The translations under genes were made by a program, and so were the position numbers. Shown here in pieces: positions 43,201-58,200 of a stretch of DNA of 64,000 bases. Under the pieces are notes generated by a model. That model was not told where the DNA came from, ran no database searches, and saw nothing but the letters and a program-made list of their open reading frames with translations. The stretch's first letter is position 1. Each line of letters starts with the position of its first letter. The DNA is from Anadara kagoshimensis. Taxonomy: Eukaryota; Mollusca; Bivalvia; Arcoida; Arcidae. The stretch lies in assembly GCA_021292105.1 (NCBI GenBank), contig CM037870.1:16401234-16465233 (forward strand). The letters run 5' to 3'.

Positions 43201-46200
43201 TGGAAAGTGGAAATTAGGGACATGCATATTTTTAGATGCTTCTTTTTTCTTTATTAATGCATTTTATAACATTTACTGGTATATCTGTTATTTGTTAATT
43301 ATATTTATTATTATTTTAATTATTTTACTTTATTTTTACTTAGATGCAACCAGAAGGCAACAAGTCACAGAGTGACAAGACATGGTCCAATGTTGGTGGT
43401 AAGTTGAAGAATTTAATGGGTAAATCCAAGTCATTAATATGTGGATTAGGACATGAAAGCAAGTATAACTTATTATAACTTCAAACTTATTGCTTCTGTG
43501 AACCAACTTAAATCTGTTTTAGCTCTCCCATACCTCATAATATTAATCCAAGATTATCCAGAACATCCCAGAATTTGAACCTTTCTTAAACCTTTTCTGC
43601 TGAACACGCAAATGCTGGAATTTTAACCTTGGTCTGATTTTAAAAAACTTGCCATTCTCAAGAAAAATAACCAGTCTGGTAAGATTTGTGATCTAATTTC
43701 ATGCTAAAATTTCTTTGTCAAAAATCATATGTAACTGGCCTGTGTCAAAAAACAAGAAGAATTCTGTTTTAAATAAATATAAGAAATTGGAGTTCATAGA
43801 AAATTTATCATACATTGTGAACTTTTACAACTGCTGTGAATTGTATTTTGGAGAATGCATTATTTTTCTAAATGGAATTTGTTAGGGTGAAATTTCTTTG
43901 TACCATTTAAGCATCTTTTTGCGCTAAAACCTATTTGGGTCATTGTATCATTTCTGCCACCAACTTTTTAAAAACTTGTAGTCCTTTTTGCCCCAATATG
44001 GTATACAACTACCTCACCTTCTTGAGAGTACGATGGAGTTATAAACAGTTATTTTGACATCGTCATCGTATTTCACCACCACTGCGGTAACTCAGTTGGT
44101 AGAGTGCTTGCTCCGTAAGTGGGAGGTTGTGGGTTTGAGCCCTGACCGGGTCTGACATATAACTTAATTGAAAGTGGGCAGTGACTGTTTTTTCGCCAAG
44201 CACTCAGCATTACGAAATGAAAGTCATGGTTCTTTCTGATGGCAACTTAAAACAAACAAGGTCCTGTGTCACAGCGGGCTAAATTGCACGATAAAGAACC
44301 TAGCTGTATATTGCCATCAGCGCAACACACAGGAACAATTTCTGCACCTTCACCTATACCTGGTGACATCTAAATATAAGTGAAATATTCTTGACTTTGA
44401 CGTTAAACACTATTACTCAACTCAACTTGTATTTCACCACTGATTTAGACAAATGCTTGGTGAAACTTGTGTTCTTCAATCATGACGCATCAGATTCCAA
44501 CTTCTTAGGTTTAACATCCATGCTGTAAGATTTTTTTTTCAAAAGTTCTTAATTCCAACATCCATGCTGTTGTACTAGCTTGCACTCTGGGTGACTTTAA
44601 CGTACTAGCTTACAGACAAGTGTACCACTCCCCCAGTCTATTATGCTGATACCAGGTGAATCAGTAAAGGTCAATGGCAAGCAAAATTCACATTCCCACA
44701 TGTGGTCTGAGTGGGACTCAAACTCACAGCAGTGAGAGACCCTTGATTTGAAGACTGGTGTCTTATCTGATACCAGGTGAATCAGTAAAGGCCAATGGCA
44801 AGGAAAATTCACATTCCCACATGTGGTCTGAGTGGGACTTGAACTCACAGTGGTGAGAGACCCTTGATTTGAAGACTGGCGTCTTATCCATTAGGCCACT
44901 GCAGCCTCTATGGTCACATAGGGGTAGCGTAGTATAATGTGGCTGACACTAGCACCCCAGTGCAAATACTACCCAAAGACTAACTAAAGATGTCTGATAT
45001 AGTGAATGTTTAATACTAAAACTATATTAAAAATTGTATATAGCTTTGTATATGCCACTCTTCCAAAGCTTTTAGGGAAATTTTAAAACTTCTTACTAGA
45101 TGTATTTAGAATTGACGAATATCGCCAGCCACCCCCACAATGTTCCATTTAGAATTGACGAATTGCCAGCCATGCCCACAATGTTCCAACAAAGGCCCAG
45201 CGTGCTTGAATTACACACTAAAAGAATGAAAACTCTGCCTGAATTGTGATATTTAATGACGTCACTGACACTAAAACATCATTAGTTGCCATGGCGCTGC
45301 TTCGGTACCATCATGATGGCGGCCAGTGTCGGAACATAAAAGGCATGGCCGGTGATACATCAGTTGATCATGGGATGAAATAGACACTGGCTATTGCATT
45401 TTGGGGGAGTTATTCCCTCTTTGTTTAACACTAGAACTGTTCTACTGTTACTTTGCCTATGTCAAGCTATTTAAGCGATTTAACTCAAACTATATGCATA
45501 TGGTCAAATGAAGAATTCGGTATGTATTCTTATAGTAAGTTGCTTTTAGTTGCTTCAGAAATACATAAATATGCTGCTTATTGGGTTGTTGTAGTTAAAA
45601 TAGGCATTGGTTTCAGATGTTCATATACCTCACAGAAAATTCTTAAACTATTACTGGTCAATTTGTGATATGAAACAATTCACATTATTTGAAAAGGCGG
45701 CCAACATTGCCATTGGATATTGCAATGTCCATCTCAACTGTCTGTCACAGAAATTTAGTAATCCTACTTCTATATGTCCCTCCTTTCTTAATATGAGCAC
45801 CCCAACGTCCTAACCCAAAATATTGTCAAAATAAAAGGGAAAAAAAGAGAACTTTTTTGTTTGGTATAATGAAGTAAAAAGTGCCCTTGTTAGGGGGAAA
45901 TATTGAGGATTGTCCCCCCTTTAGAACTTTGTTCTTCTGCGATACTTTTAATCTGTCATATTTCTCAGGCCACTGTTAAAATGTTTTCTTCTCATGGTCA
46001 TCCTGCGGACATTTAAAGCTCTATCTAGTAAAGTTATGCTATTATTGTTATAACTGATTTAAGATATGACAGTAGCTTTCTGAGTGTTAAGATCTGTCAG
46101 GGTTTTGAAATTACAGTAGAACTTCCATATCTTGAATACCACGAATAACTTGAAGTCATTATTTTGTCCCGTTAACTTGAAAGTAATGTTATGGTGCAAA

Positions 46201-49200
46201 TTTAAAAATAGTATGACAGACAACCTTCTAAAACTCAAAATATTTTTAAAAATGAGTGATAAATGGAACAATAAGTGAAACCGGCCATTAGCTCTCAGCT
46301 TCTGTACAGTGCAGTTGATGAGAGATCAATGGTTCCACTATGGTATTCATTAGTATCAATTAAAGGATTAGTAATCGGTGCTATTATGGGCGATGGAATG
46401 TAACCGTGTACTCCCTTAGTAGAAGCCGAGTTTCGTGTCACTGGCGATAACAGCAAATTTTCAAATGACTTATCCAAGCTAAATTTTTATGACTGACACA
46501 TGGTATGCACACTAATTTCATAATTTTTTAGCTCACCTGAGCCGAAAGGCTCAGATGAGCTATTGCTATCTATCACCGTCCGTCGTCCGTCGTCCGTCGT
46601 GCGTCGTCCGTCGTCCGTCGTGCGTCGTGCGTAAACTTTACATTTTAATCTTCTCCTCCAAAACTACTGAGCCAAATTTGATGAAACTTGGTGATTATCA
46701 TGCCTTGGTAACAGGCTTTCAAAATTGTGTTCGGGGTTTGACCACGCCCAACAATATGGCTGCTGTTACTATAAATAGCTAAAAGACAAAAAAATCTTCT
46801 TCTCTGAAACCAAAAGGTGCAGGCAAATTTTGATTAGATTTTTGGATTCAAGATACCTAGATACATTAAAATTGTGTTTTTCATGAAAATTGGACGAAAA
46901 ATAGGTTACGCGTTTTTTGCGTAAAATTATGTAATTTTTAAAATGAGACATTTATTGTTATAACTTCTTAATTGCTGAAGATAATTGTATGGAGTTTTCA
47001 CTATTGATCTTGTCTTGCGATTTTCTTCCGATTGATGTCAAGGTCAAAGGTCAAGGTCATGTCCCAGTTTTTGACCTTTGATAAAAAATGCTATTTTTTA
47101 AACATTTCTGGTGATAATGACGTAGGATTTTTTAGTTAATTGTAGGTATCGACATGACGATCATTTTGATACGTAGATCAAGGTCATGGGTTCAAAGGTC
47201 AAGGTCACACATGCATACAAATATTGAAATTGATAATTATCTCAAAAACTATGAACTCTTTGTATAGCCATGTATATTAGAATATTGTAGATATTGGCCC
47301 AACCGTCATTTTGATAGACAAATGATGGCCATAGGATCAAAGGTCAAGGTCACATATGGAAATAAATACTTAAATGGTTATTTATCTTGAAAACTATAAA
47401 CAATTTATATAGCTATGTATATAAACACCGTAAGCAATGACACAGTAGTCATTTTGATATATGAATGAAGATCATGGGTTCAAAGTTCAAAGTTCACTAG
47501 TGCAAACAAATACTGAAATGGTTAATTATCTAAAAAGCTATAGACTTTTTGTATAAGCATGTATATTAGAATAGGGAATAAGTTGGACAAGTTTGGGTCT
47601 TAAAATGCACAGGAATCAAATTTCTATCAATAACAACTGTGGTCTTAGCCTGTGGCCTGATGACCTAATTTGCAATCCCATGTAATGTTTCATCAGTTGC
47701 ATATACAATCAGGGCTCAAATTAGATTTTGAAACAGGGAGAAGTGACTTCTCCCTCAGCCAAGAATAGGGAAAAGTTTTTCAAAACAGGGAGAAGTTTTT
47801 CCGGTGCGAAATTTAATATGCGGCAACATGTGTTCCAAGCTGTTTGTCTTTATTAATGGGAGCATCCCTATTTAAGACTTGCATATTACATAAATGTAAT
47901 ATTAATTATTTAATCAAAATAAACCAAGATGTAAAATTCTTCTTAATTATTTTCCTTTTTCTATATTTTTTTTTTTTGGCAATGTGTAGAATTATATTTG
48001 TACAAGCCATACAGATGATAATTTAATAAAAAATATTGTTTTTATGTTTACAAAACACATTATTACATTGTCACATCACTAACACTGTCTAAATATTACA
48101 ATGTAAATGTGAAGTACATGTACAATTTATCATTGATTTTAAAAATACAATGATTATAAACATAAAAAATAAAAAGTAAAAAAATAAAAATAAATAATAA
48201 ATGTGCACTTTTATGATCTGATTGAGTTATCCCCCTTGTTTAAAAGCACATGTTACATGGCTGCTGACTCCAATTTTCTAGAGATACTTTTACTCATTTT
48301 CAATCATTCAATCGAAAAATGTTTATTTATGGATTCCTTTGTGAGAAGACAGCATTCTGAGAAGGTCTGTTATTTTATTAAATTTTCATACAAAAAACAA
48401 TTTTGTTCCACCCCACCCCCTGAGATGCCACAGGGGTTAAATACACTTTTAAAAACTTAGGGCCACTAGAACTTCGCTTTTAAGTCAGTTTAGGGGGAAG
48501 TTTTTTAAAAAGGGCGGAGATATCACCCAACTTCGCCCTTATTTTGAGCCCTGACAATGTGTATTAAATGCAAATCAATCAATTTTTCCATTTATAGTAA
48601 CTTAATTTGTTACCTTGACCTTTGATCTAGTACTCTGGTTTGCAATTCCATGCACTGTTTTGTCGCAGAGAATTAGTTGACCAAGTTTGAGATCAATCAT
48701 ATAAACTTTGTTAATCAACCATGTCTTTAAATTACCATAAATAAAATATTTCTATTTATAGTAACTGTGATCTTTTGACCTTGACCTTTGAATCAGTTCT
48801 CTGGTTTGCAATCCTGTGCAATGTTTCATCACAAGAAACAAATTGACCAACTTTAACAATCAGATAAACCTTGTGTTTTTAATGGACAGAAAGGAAATTT
48901 CTATTAATAGTAACTGTTACCTTGACCTTTGACCTGATGACCTGGTTTGCAATCTCATGCATGCATGAAATTATACTGGAGAACAATTCATGTCACCAGT
49001 GACATCAAAAATATTTTAACCCAATATAGTAAGGTGTAATAGGTGAATTTTGAACAATAATGGTGCATTTTTGTATGGTACATTTTGATTATGATAGGTT
49101 TCCCAAGTCAGCCATTTGCATATCTCATGCATGCATGAAATATATTATACTGGAGAACAAGTCATGTCACCAGTGACATCAAAAATATTTTAACCCAATA

Positions 49201-52200
49201 TAGTAAGGTCTAATAGGTGAATTTTGAACAATAATGGTTCATTTTTGTATGGTACATTTTGATAAGGATAGGTTCCCCAAGTCAGCCATTTGCATTTAGG
49301 TAAGTTGAAGCAAAATTTAGAGAAATAAAAGTGATTTGGTTTCACAAAAATTTACTTGTATTCCAATATTTTTTGTATTTAAAATCAAGTCATTATTTAA
49401 CAAGCTACAACTTAAAACTGGAATTTCAAAGTTAAAGTGATATTAAGGAATTTATATAATGAACTTTGTGATAATGCCAATTATACCCCCCCCCCCCTCG
49501 GCCCCCATGTCATTTTTAGTCCCCTACCGGAGGGGACTTTAGGTTTGCACTCTGTCTGTCTGTCTGTCCGTCCGTCCGTTCGTCTGGCCGTCCGTCCGTC
49601 CGTCTGGCCGTCCGTCCGTCCTTCTGTTGCCATGCCTCAGTTTTCTTAAATCTTTTAGATATGGCATTTTGTTTACACCGGATATCAATCATAGGAAGCA
49701 CATCACTGCACATGTTCAAAGTCAAAAAGGCGCTATAAGTGTTTAACTTCCTATTTTCGTTAGAAAAAAATTAAAATATGTTTAAAAATTACGAAAATAT
49801 GTAAAAATATCGGAAATTTTAATTTTTAGACAAACTTTACTATTCCCAAATTATTCTTAAACTATCTCATTATTTTTTCGTCACATGTAAAATAAGTTAA
49901 GATGTAAACTATGTCGTCTGCAAATAGATTGGTTGGTTTTGGTAAAAACGAGGTCAATTGCTCATGTCATACCAGAAGTGTATGATCGTTTTTTCTTGTT
50001 ATAAATTTTATTTTTTAACAAATTCTATTGTAAATCTAAACTAGACTACTTAAAATATTACTTTTAGAAAAATTTTTGGTATGTGTGTCTACCATGATGA
50101 GTTGCAGATCAAGTTAGCGTTACAATCGTCTTTGAAGAGGAGGGGATTACTGTTTTACTTCTGTCCTTCCGTCCATCTTTACTTCCATTCAGACTTGTAC
50201 CCTGCTTCGAAGAAAAGGGGGTGTCCTTCCGTTTGTCTTTCCTGTTGTTCATCCGAAACAAAGATATTAATTTTATAACAGTTTCCTCAGAAATAGAAAT
50301 TGTAATTGAAATTTTGCATGCCAGTTTAGTATGAGGTCCCATAACAAGTACCTACCGGGTATATCAAGTCTGTAGGACATCTACTTAGTGTTTCCTGACT
50401 TAGTATATTTTTCAACATTTGTGGTCATTAGTTAAAAATTTTCGTGAGAAAGTATATTTTTCAACATTCATGGTTTATAGTTGAAATGTATTGTAAAGTT
50501 TTCTCAGCAACTACAAATCACAACCACATGAATTTTTGTATGCTATTTTTTCCAGTATGAGGTCTCATGCCACAGTCATTGATTACAAGTCTGCCAGATC
50601 TCTACTTCACTTTTTGTTTGTATTCCAACATATGTTAAAAGCAAGGGTATACTAATTGAGTAGTAGCTCATAGATTTGTTGTTTTTATACTTTTATACTC
50701 CCAAAAAAAATGAATCCGCTCTGTTTCTTGAAAAGAAATTGTCTGATGTTAAACTTCACAGAATTGTGATCCACCTGCAGTAGGTGATCCTTTAGGGTGT
50801 CAAGTTTTCGAAATGGCCATGTTGTCATGGAAACCGAAAAAATGTGAAACTCTTTCACTCAGTATTGACCATTACTAATCAACAAATTCACTTAATACTG
50901 GTACCATAGCATTTTGGTTTAAAGAACTTTTGGATTTTGCCATTGTTTCTATAGTAACTGATCACGAAACACAAGAGAGCAATCTGATTGACTGAAAAAA
51001 ACCCATTACAAATCAAGTATTGAAGATAGAGTTTTGAAACTTGGTATACATCCTAACTACAAATGGTACAGTTGACCCTAATCAGCTGACCTACTTTTCA
51101 CGGTTCATGATTTGCCTTAGAACTTCACAGTTCTTTATAGTTAAGATAAGAGTTGTAAACTAGCTACATATCCATTTCACAATGAGCCGCTTCACATGAC
51201 ATGTAACCATTTGACCTACACAGTTGACCCAATATGTTGTACTCGACCTGTATCTGGCTAACAAAGCGGTAGCTGAAATGAACTTGTCACATTTTATTTA
51301 TCGGATTTTCATTTGTGCAATCTGTTTCATGAGAATTCAGATCTGCACACATTTGGATGGTGTAGTATACACAGTCTTTTTTCCAGATAGTTTAAAAAAG
51401 TGTTTTTATGTCTAATAGCTTACCATCCTCATCAAATTGATATAAAGCTTGAACAAATTAGAAATGGTTTGGTATACTGAAAAATAAGTCTAAAATGGAG
51501 GTGACATGTACAATGTTCAGAGTATTTTTGTTTCAACTGTATTTGTAGATTATTAACAGCCATGCCTAGAAAGAGAAATTGGAAGGTGTCAAAGGCAAAG
51601 ACAGGAGATGCTAATCCACAAAGAAAATGGCAACCTTTGGCAGAAGTGGATGGTGAGGAGACTGTCCTCATAAAAAACAGTAAAACAAATTTAAGCCCGA
51701 AAGGGAAAACTACTAAACGCCCGAAAGGGAAAACTACTAACGCCCGAAAGGGAAAACTTATGAAATCTCAAATGAATTGGCAAATAGAAGCCCGAAAGGG
51801 AAAACTAATGAAATTCAAATGAATTGGCAAATGAAATTGTGCATACTAAACGAAAAAAAACTAATGAATCTCAAATGAATTGTTAAATGCATTACCAGAA
51901 ACTGGAGATATGACAAAAAAAATAAACTAGCTAAAATTAATTCACATACTGAAGATCCACTGTTTCTTTTCTGATTTTAATCAAAATGATTCGGCTTTCC
52001 CACATATTCTAGAGGAGTACAGTGTACATGCAATGCATTGATGTCAGTCATCTCATGCAAAATGATACCATAATTCAAGTATGTTGAATGCAGTTTTATT
52101 TGAAGGTGATGAGTTGTACAGAACTCGTATAGCTGAACTTAAATCAGAAAATAAACTTGTGTCCCATTTACTGATGTTTGATGAACTTCCAACAACAGTT

Positions 52201-55200
52201 TCAACCTCCTCTGGAAAGTATTACGTAACTTATATGAATCTATATGTGGAACACTTACACATACAAATTTCTCTGATACAGATGGTGTCTTAAATCTCAG
52301 AGAAGGAATTGAATCCTTGTTTGGTACTGGGAATGCAGGATTAATTTTAGTTTCTGGTTTGTGCTCAGCATTGTTTATGAACAATAATAAAATTACATTT
52401 TTTGATTCTCATTCTCACAACTTGTCTGGTTTATCTGCTGCAGAAGGAAAGGCTGTTTGTGTTAAATTTCATAATATTGACCAATTAATTCATTATCTTT
52501 ATTCATATTATAGAAGTTGTCAGATTGATATCTAACTCAGTTTGAAATCTTGCCCCTTTGGACTAGGAAAGATGTGCCACATGTCGAATTAGAAAATTCT
52601 ACTTCAGGACAACTTCAAAAATATTTTGATTACCAAAGTGGTATGCAAGAAGAAAAAAATAAATCTATATTAAACAAACAGATACAACAAGAAAAGAGAA
52701 AAAAATATATGCAGTCTTATATGAAAAATAGACGACAAGACAAAATGTTTAAAGAGTCACAGAGGAAGCTGACTTTGACTTGTATGCAAAAAGCAAGATT
52801 AAATAGAGAATATAAACAGTAGAATTGACCAACAAACAAGAAATAAGAAAACATGACAAGATCAGAATTTAGAAAGGGAAAGAACTTTAAAAATTATGCA
52901 TAAATCTAGAGAACAGGCAGATTACAAAAAGAAAGAATCTCTCTATAAACAAAAAACCAGACAGAATGAAAACCAAAAAAAGATAGAAAGAGAAAGAACT
53001 TTAAAAACTACAAATCTAGAGCAAGTGAAGATTACAAAAAGAAAGAACTTTGTATAAACAAAAAACCAGACAGAATGAAAACCAAAAAGAGATAGAAAGA
53101 GAAAGAACTTTAAAAACTAAACACAAAGCTAGAGAACAGGCAGATTACAAAAAGAAAGAATCTCTTTATAAACAAATAAGGAGACAAAATGAAAACATAA
53201 AAAAGATAGAAAGGGAAAGAACTTTAAAAACTATGCTTAAATCTAGAGAACAGACAGATTACAAAAAGAAAGAATCTCTCTATAAACAAAAAACCAGACA
53301 GAATGAAAACCAAAAAAAGATAGAAAGAGAAAGAACTTTAAAAACTAAACACAAAGCTAGAGCAAGTGAAGATTACAAAAAGAAAGAACTTTTGTATAAA
53401 CAAAAAACCAGACAGAATGAAAACCAAAAAGAGATAGAAAGAGAAAGAACTTTAAAAACTAAACACAAAGCTAGAGCAAGTGAAGATTACAAAAAGAAAG
53501 AATCTCTCTATAAACAAAAAACCAGACAGAATGAAAACCAAAAAAAGATAGAAAGAGAAAGAACTTTAAAAACTAAACACAAAGCTAGAGCAAGTGAAAT
53601 ATGTAAGGAGAAAGAAAGATTACACAAACAGGAAAGTAGAAAACGCAATAGGTCATTAGAAAGAATTGCTGATCAAAATCGGAAACGCTTGAAAAGGCAA
53701 GATGCTGCTTTTGTTGAAGACGAATTTACTCAAGTTCAATATAAAAAGTATGGAAGTTCTTTGGATGACTGCATAAGTATGTTTCAAAGAGAATCAAGTG
53801 TTGGACCTATATATGTTTGCACATCTTGTCAACAAACATGGTTTGCCAATAGTGTTAGAAAATTACCTGAACTAAGTGATAAATACAAAGATATATGTAC
53901 AGGATATAGATCTGTTGATAATAAGGAATGGATATGTAATACTTGCTTTTTGTCAATTAGGGAAGGTAAAATACCACGTTTATCTGTTGTAAATGGCATG
54001 AAATGGCCTGAAAAACCAGATATATTGAATCTCCACCCTCTTGAAGAGAGACTTGTGTCACTAAGAATACCATTCATAGAAATACGAGAACTACCTAGAG
54101 GTGGTCAATTGTCTGCTAAAGGAAACATAGTAAATGTACCAGTAGATATTCAACCTACAATAAATGCTCTTCCTCGTCAGTTTGATGAAAATGTTACTAT
54201 AGCAGTAAAGTTAAAAAAACGCATTTCTCATAAGTCAAGTGTATTTATTGAAAATGTCAGACCAGCAAGAGTTATTGCTGCATTGGAATGGTTAATGAAT
54301 CATAGTGACATGTATAAAAATGCAGGTATTCAAATTGACAATCATTGGCAAGAAAATATCACCAACAGTTTGGATGATACTGTTAAAGAATTGACTGGAA
54401 CAGCTGATACAATACATAACACTGATGACAATGAACCGAAAACGACCCCTTTTGTGAAATCAAAGTGAAAGTACTATTGAAGGAAATGCTGATACTTCTA
54501 GAAGATGCAAACTTAGATACAAATAAGACATATATTTTTGCTCCAGGAGAAAATCAGAAACCTCTTAGTATGTTTGAGGATGAAAATTTTGAGTATTTGT
54601 GCTTCCCTACCATTTTCTGTGGACAAAAAAGATCAGCAAATGATGAAAGAATAGTCCCAGTTAATTACAGTGATATAGCCAAATGGGAATTAAGAAGTGT
54701 TGACAGACGAGCCGCAAGATCAGTACCAAACATATTTACAAAACTTAAAAAGATCCAAGCTAAACAAGTCAGTGACAAAACAAATTTTGCTTTGAGAAGA
54801 TGTAAAACTGAAGGTAAAAAGATAACAGCTGCTTGTGCTCGAGATTCGGTTAAGCGTGAACATATTGCCAGACTGAATGAGGGTTATTACATATTCAGGA
54901 CATTACGTAATTCACCAGCATATTTAGCAGCAAGAAAGAAAGACGTATTTGCAATGATCCGTCAGCTAGGTCTTCCAACATACTTTATATCTTTGTCTTC
55001 AGCAGATACACGATGGCCTGATTTATTGAAAACTCTTGCAAATTTAAATGAGGATATATGTACTGAAGATAATGTACTTGATGCAGATTGGCATACCAAA
55101 TCAAAGTTGGTTCAGAAGGACCCAGTGACATGCAGCAGATATTTTGATCACAGAGTACAACTTTTTATTAATTGTTTTAAAGAGTATTCACAATCCACTT

Positions 55201-58200
55201 GGAAAAGTTACTGATGTTTTCAGAAGAGTTGAGTTTCAACATCGAGGATCTCCTCATATTCACATGCTTATTTGGACTGAAAATGCACCAAAATACAAAA
55301 AAAGCAATGAAACACAAGATAAAATTGTAGAGTTTGTAAACAAGCACATAACCTGTTCCATTAATAATGAAGACCAAGAACTTCAAGAATTAATTGATTT
55401 ACAAGTTCATAAACACTCAAAGACATGTAAAAAGAAAGGCAAATCAGTTTGTCGTTTTGGGTTTCCTCTTCCACCTCTTCCTGAAACCATGCTTTTAGAA
55501 CCATTAGAAACAGATGTAGATGATTACAAAAAAAAGTACAGTGAACTACAACAAAAAATGAATGAGTATAAAGATGGATGCAATCTGACATATGCTGAAT
55601 TCCTTATACAAGTTGTAGGATTATCAGAAGATGAATACATAAAGTGCATAAGAGCTTCACTTAAAGGACCTAAAATATTTCTGAAAAGAAATCCATCAGA
55701 AATGAGGGTAAATTATTACAATTCAACATTATTGAAAGCATGGAAGGCTAATCTTGACATTCAATTTGTTCTTGATCCATATGCATGCGCCATGTATATT
55801 GTTTCATACATAAGCAAATCTCAGAGAGGAATCAGTTCCATGCTGGAAAAAGCCTCTAATGAAGCAGTACAAGGAAACATGGATTTGCGTAGACAGGTTC
55901 GACATATTGGCAACAAATTTTTAAATTTTGTTGAAGTTAGCGCCCAAGAGGCCTGTTATCTAGTGTTGCAAATGCCTTTGACACTAAGTTCACGGGATGT
56001 TGTCTTTATAAACACTTCCCCTAAAGATGATAGAGTTTTTTTATTGAAAGACCAGTCTCAGCTAGAGGAATTACCACCCGATTCCACAGATATTGAAGCA
56101 AATAACATGATTAAACGTTATGCGAATCGGCCAAAAATGCTAGAAAACTGGTGCTTAGCTGATGTGATTTCACAGCTTGAAATCAAATTTCCTGAAAAGC
56201 TTGATAATAATGAAGAAAATAATGATGACCAGCTTGATACACAAGATGAATTAGAATTCTCAGATGAAGCTGTGTTACTAAAATTAAAAAATGGCATTAT
56301 TATTAGAAGACGTAAAACACAAAAAGTTATCAGATATGTACATTACAGTAAAAATACTAATGCAGAAAATTATTACAGGGAAAAACTTATGCTTTTTATT
56401 CCTTGGCGTAATGAATCAACAGATTTGCTTGCTGGGTTTGAATCTTATGAACAGCATTATTTGTACAAAAGACATTTTATAGCTGCAAAACAAAATGAGT
56501 ATGAACACCATATGGAAGAATTAGAACAGGCTAGATTACAAGCAGAAAGTGATGATCTAGATTATGATGAAGTAGCACCAAATACAGAACATGTTGAGGC
56601 TAATGATGAAGAAGAAGGCTCTGTTTTATCTGATGAATTTGTACATTTTGATCCTGACAGTTCTGCACATCGGTATTACGATATTGGCCCAGATATTGGA
56701 TTGACTACAACATCACATGACATAGAAACAAGTTTGACCAGACTTTCAGATGATGATTATCGACAAATGATGAGATCATTAAATATCAAACAAAGAGAAT
56801 TTCACAATCATGTAGTACAGTGGATTACAACTCGTCAGGAGCCTATTTATGCATTCCTATCAGGTGGTGCTGGAGTTGGCAAATCTGTAGTGATAAACGC
56901 TTTGTACCAAACTTTACACCGTACTTTATGTTCAGAAGAAGGTGACAACCCAGATGATGTCAGAATTTTGCTTTGTGCAATAACTGGAAAAGCAGCATTT
57001 AATATTAAAGGGGTAACTATTGCATCTGCATTTCACCAGAAGATGTACCAAGCACAGCAACATATGCACGCTGATGAATTAAATTCCTTCAGAACAAAGT
57101 ACAGAAATTTGTCTGTTATAATTATCGATGAAATATCAATGGTTGGTAATCAAAAACTTGCATTTATTCATGAAAGATTGACTCAACTCACGGTACTAAA
57201 CAAGATTTTGGTGGCATTAGTATTATAGCTGTGGGAGATTTGTTTCAGTTGTCACCTGTTTGTGATGGATGGATATTTCATGATCTGAAAGGGCCCGGTC
57301 AGGGTTTTGCTTCAAACTTGTGGAAAAAACATTTTCAAATGTTTGAACTCTTTGAAATAATGAGACAAAAAGATGACAAGTCTTTTGCTGAGTTTCTTAA
57401 TCGCTTACGTCGTGATACACTGACTGACTTGGACAAATCACTTATTCAATCTCTTCATAAAGATAAAACCAGTGAAGATTATCCAAAACATGCCCCACAT
57501 TTATTCATTGAAAATGCCAGAGTTGATCAATTTAACACTGAACTGATGCTTTCATTGTTGTATGAGAAAGTTACTGTAAATGCAGACACAGCTGTTTTGT
57601 CCTCCACAAAACTATCAACAGATGTAAAAAATGCACTCCTGGGGGTTATCTAAAAAGCACACTGATACAGGTGGTCTTGCTTTCCAATTGACAATTGCAG
57701 TTAATATGACATATGACATATCTGTTAACCTGGATACATCAGATGGTTTAACTAATGGTTCTACTTGCAGAGTGATGAAAATTGAATATAAAGAATCCCA
57801 AAAACGACCTGCTATTGTATGGGTACTGTTTGATGATGCTAATGTTGGCTTATCTCGTCGTAATCAATACAGGCATATTTATTCAGTAGGAATTGACAAA
57901 TCTTGGACACCTTTGAAACAAAACGTACTTTCCTAAAAAACAGAAGAACTTATGAGAGAATTCAATTTCCATTATTTCCATCTGCAGCAAAGACTGTTCA
58001 TAAGGCACAAGGTTGTACAGTCAATGAATTAGTTGTTGATTTGGCTCAGTCAGGTAGAAATAGAAAAATTCCTCATATACACTATGTAGCATTATCTAGA
58101 GTACGTACACTGGCAAATTTACATATAGTAGACTTCAATGAGAATGCATACTGTGTTGACAAAAATGTTGAAGAGGAAATGAACAGATTACAAAGTGAAG

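Noticed and set aside
44091-44170. Possible functional tRNA gene
   Set aside because: A- and B-box words are present, but the sequence does not close into an acceptor stem and is followed by a SINE body that recurs in the window.
50691-51561. Canonical Helitron 5' TC end or 3' CTRR end for the Helentron
   Set aside because: No convincing terminus could be told apart from AT-rich background, and Helentrons are not expected to have the classical TC/CTRR ends, so no boundaries are claimed.
52550-52822. Stand-alone 90-residue gene
   Set aside because: Sequence and position show it is the linker of the Helentron protein after a frameshift.
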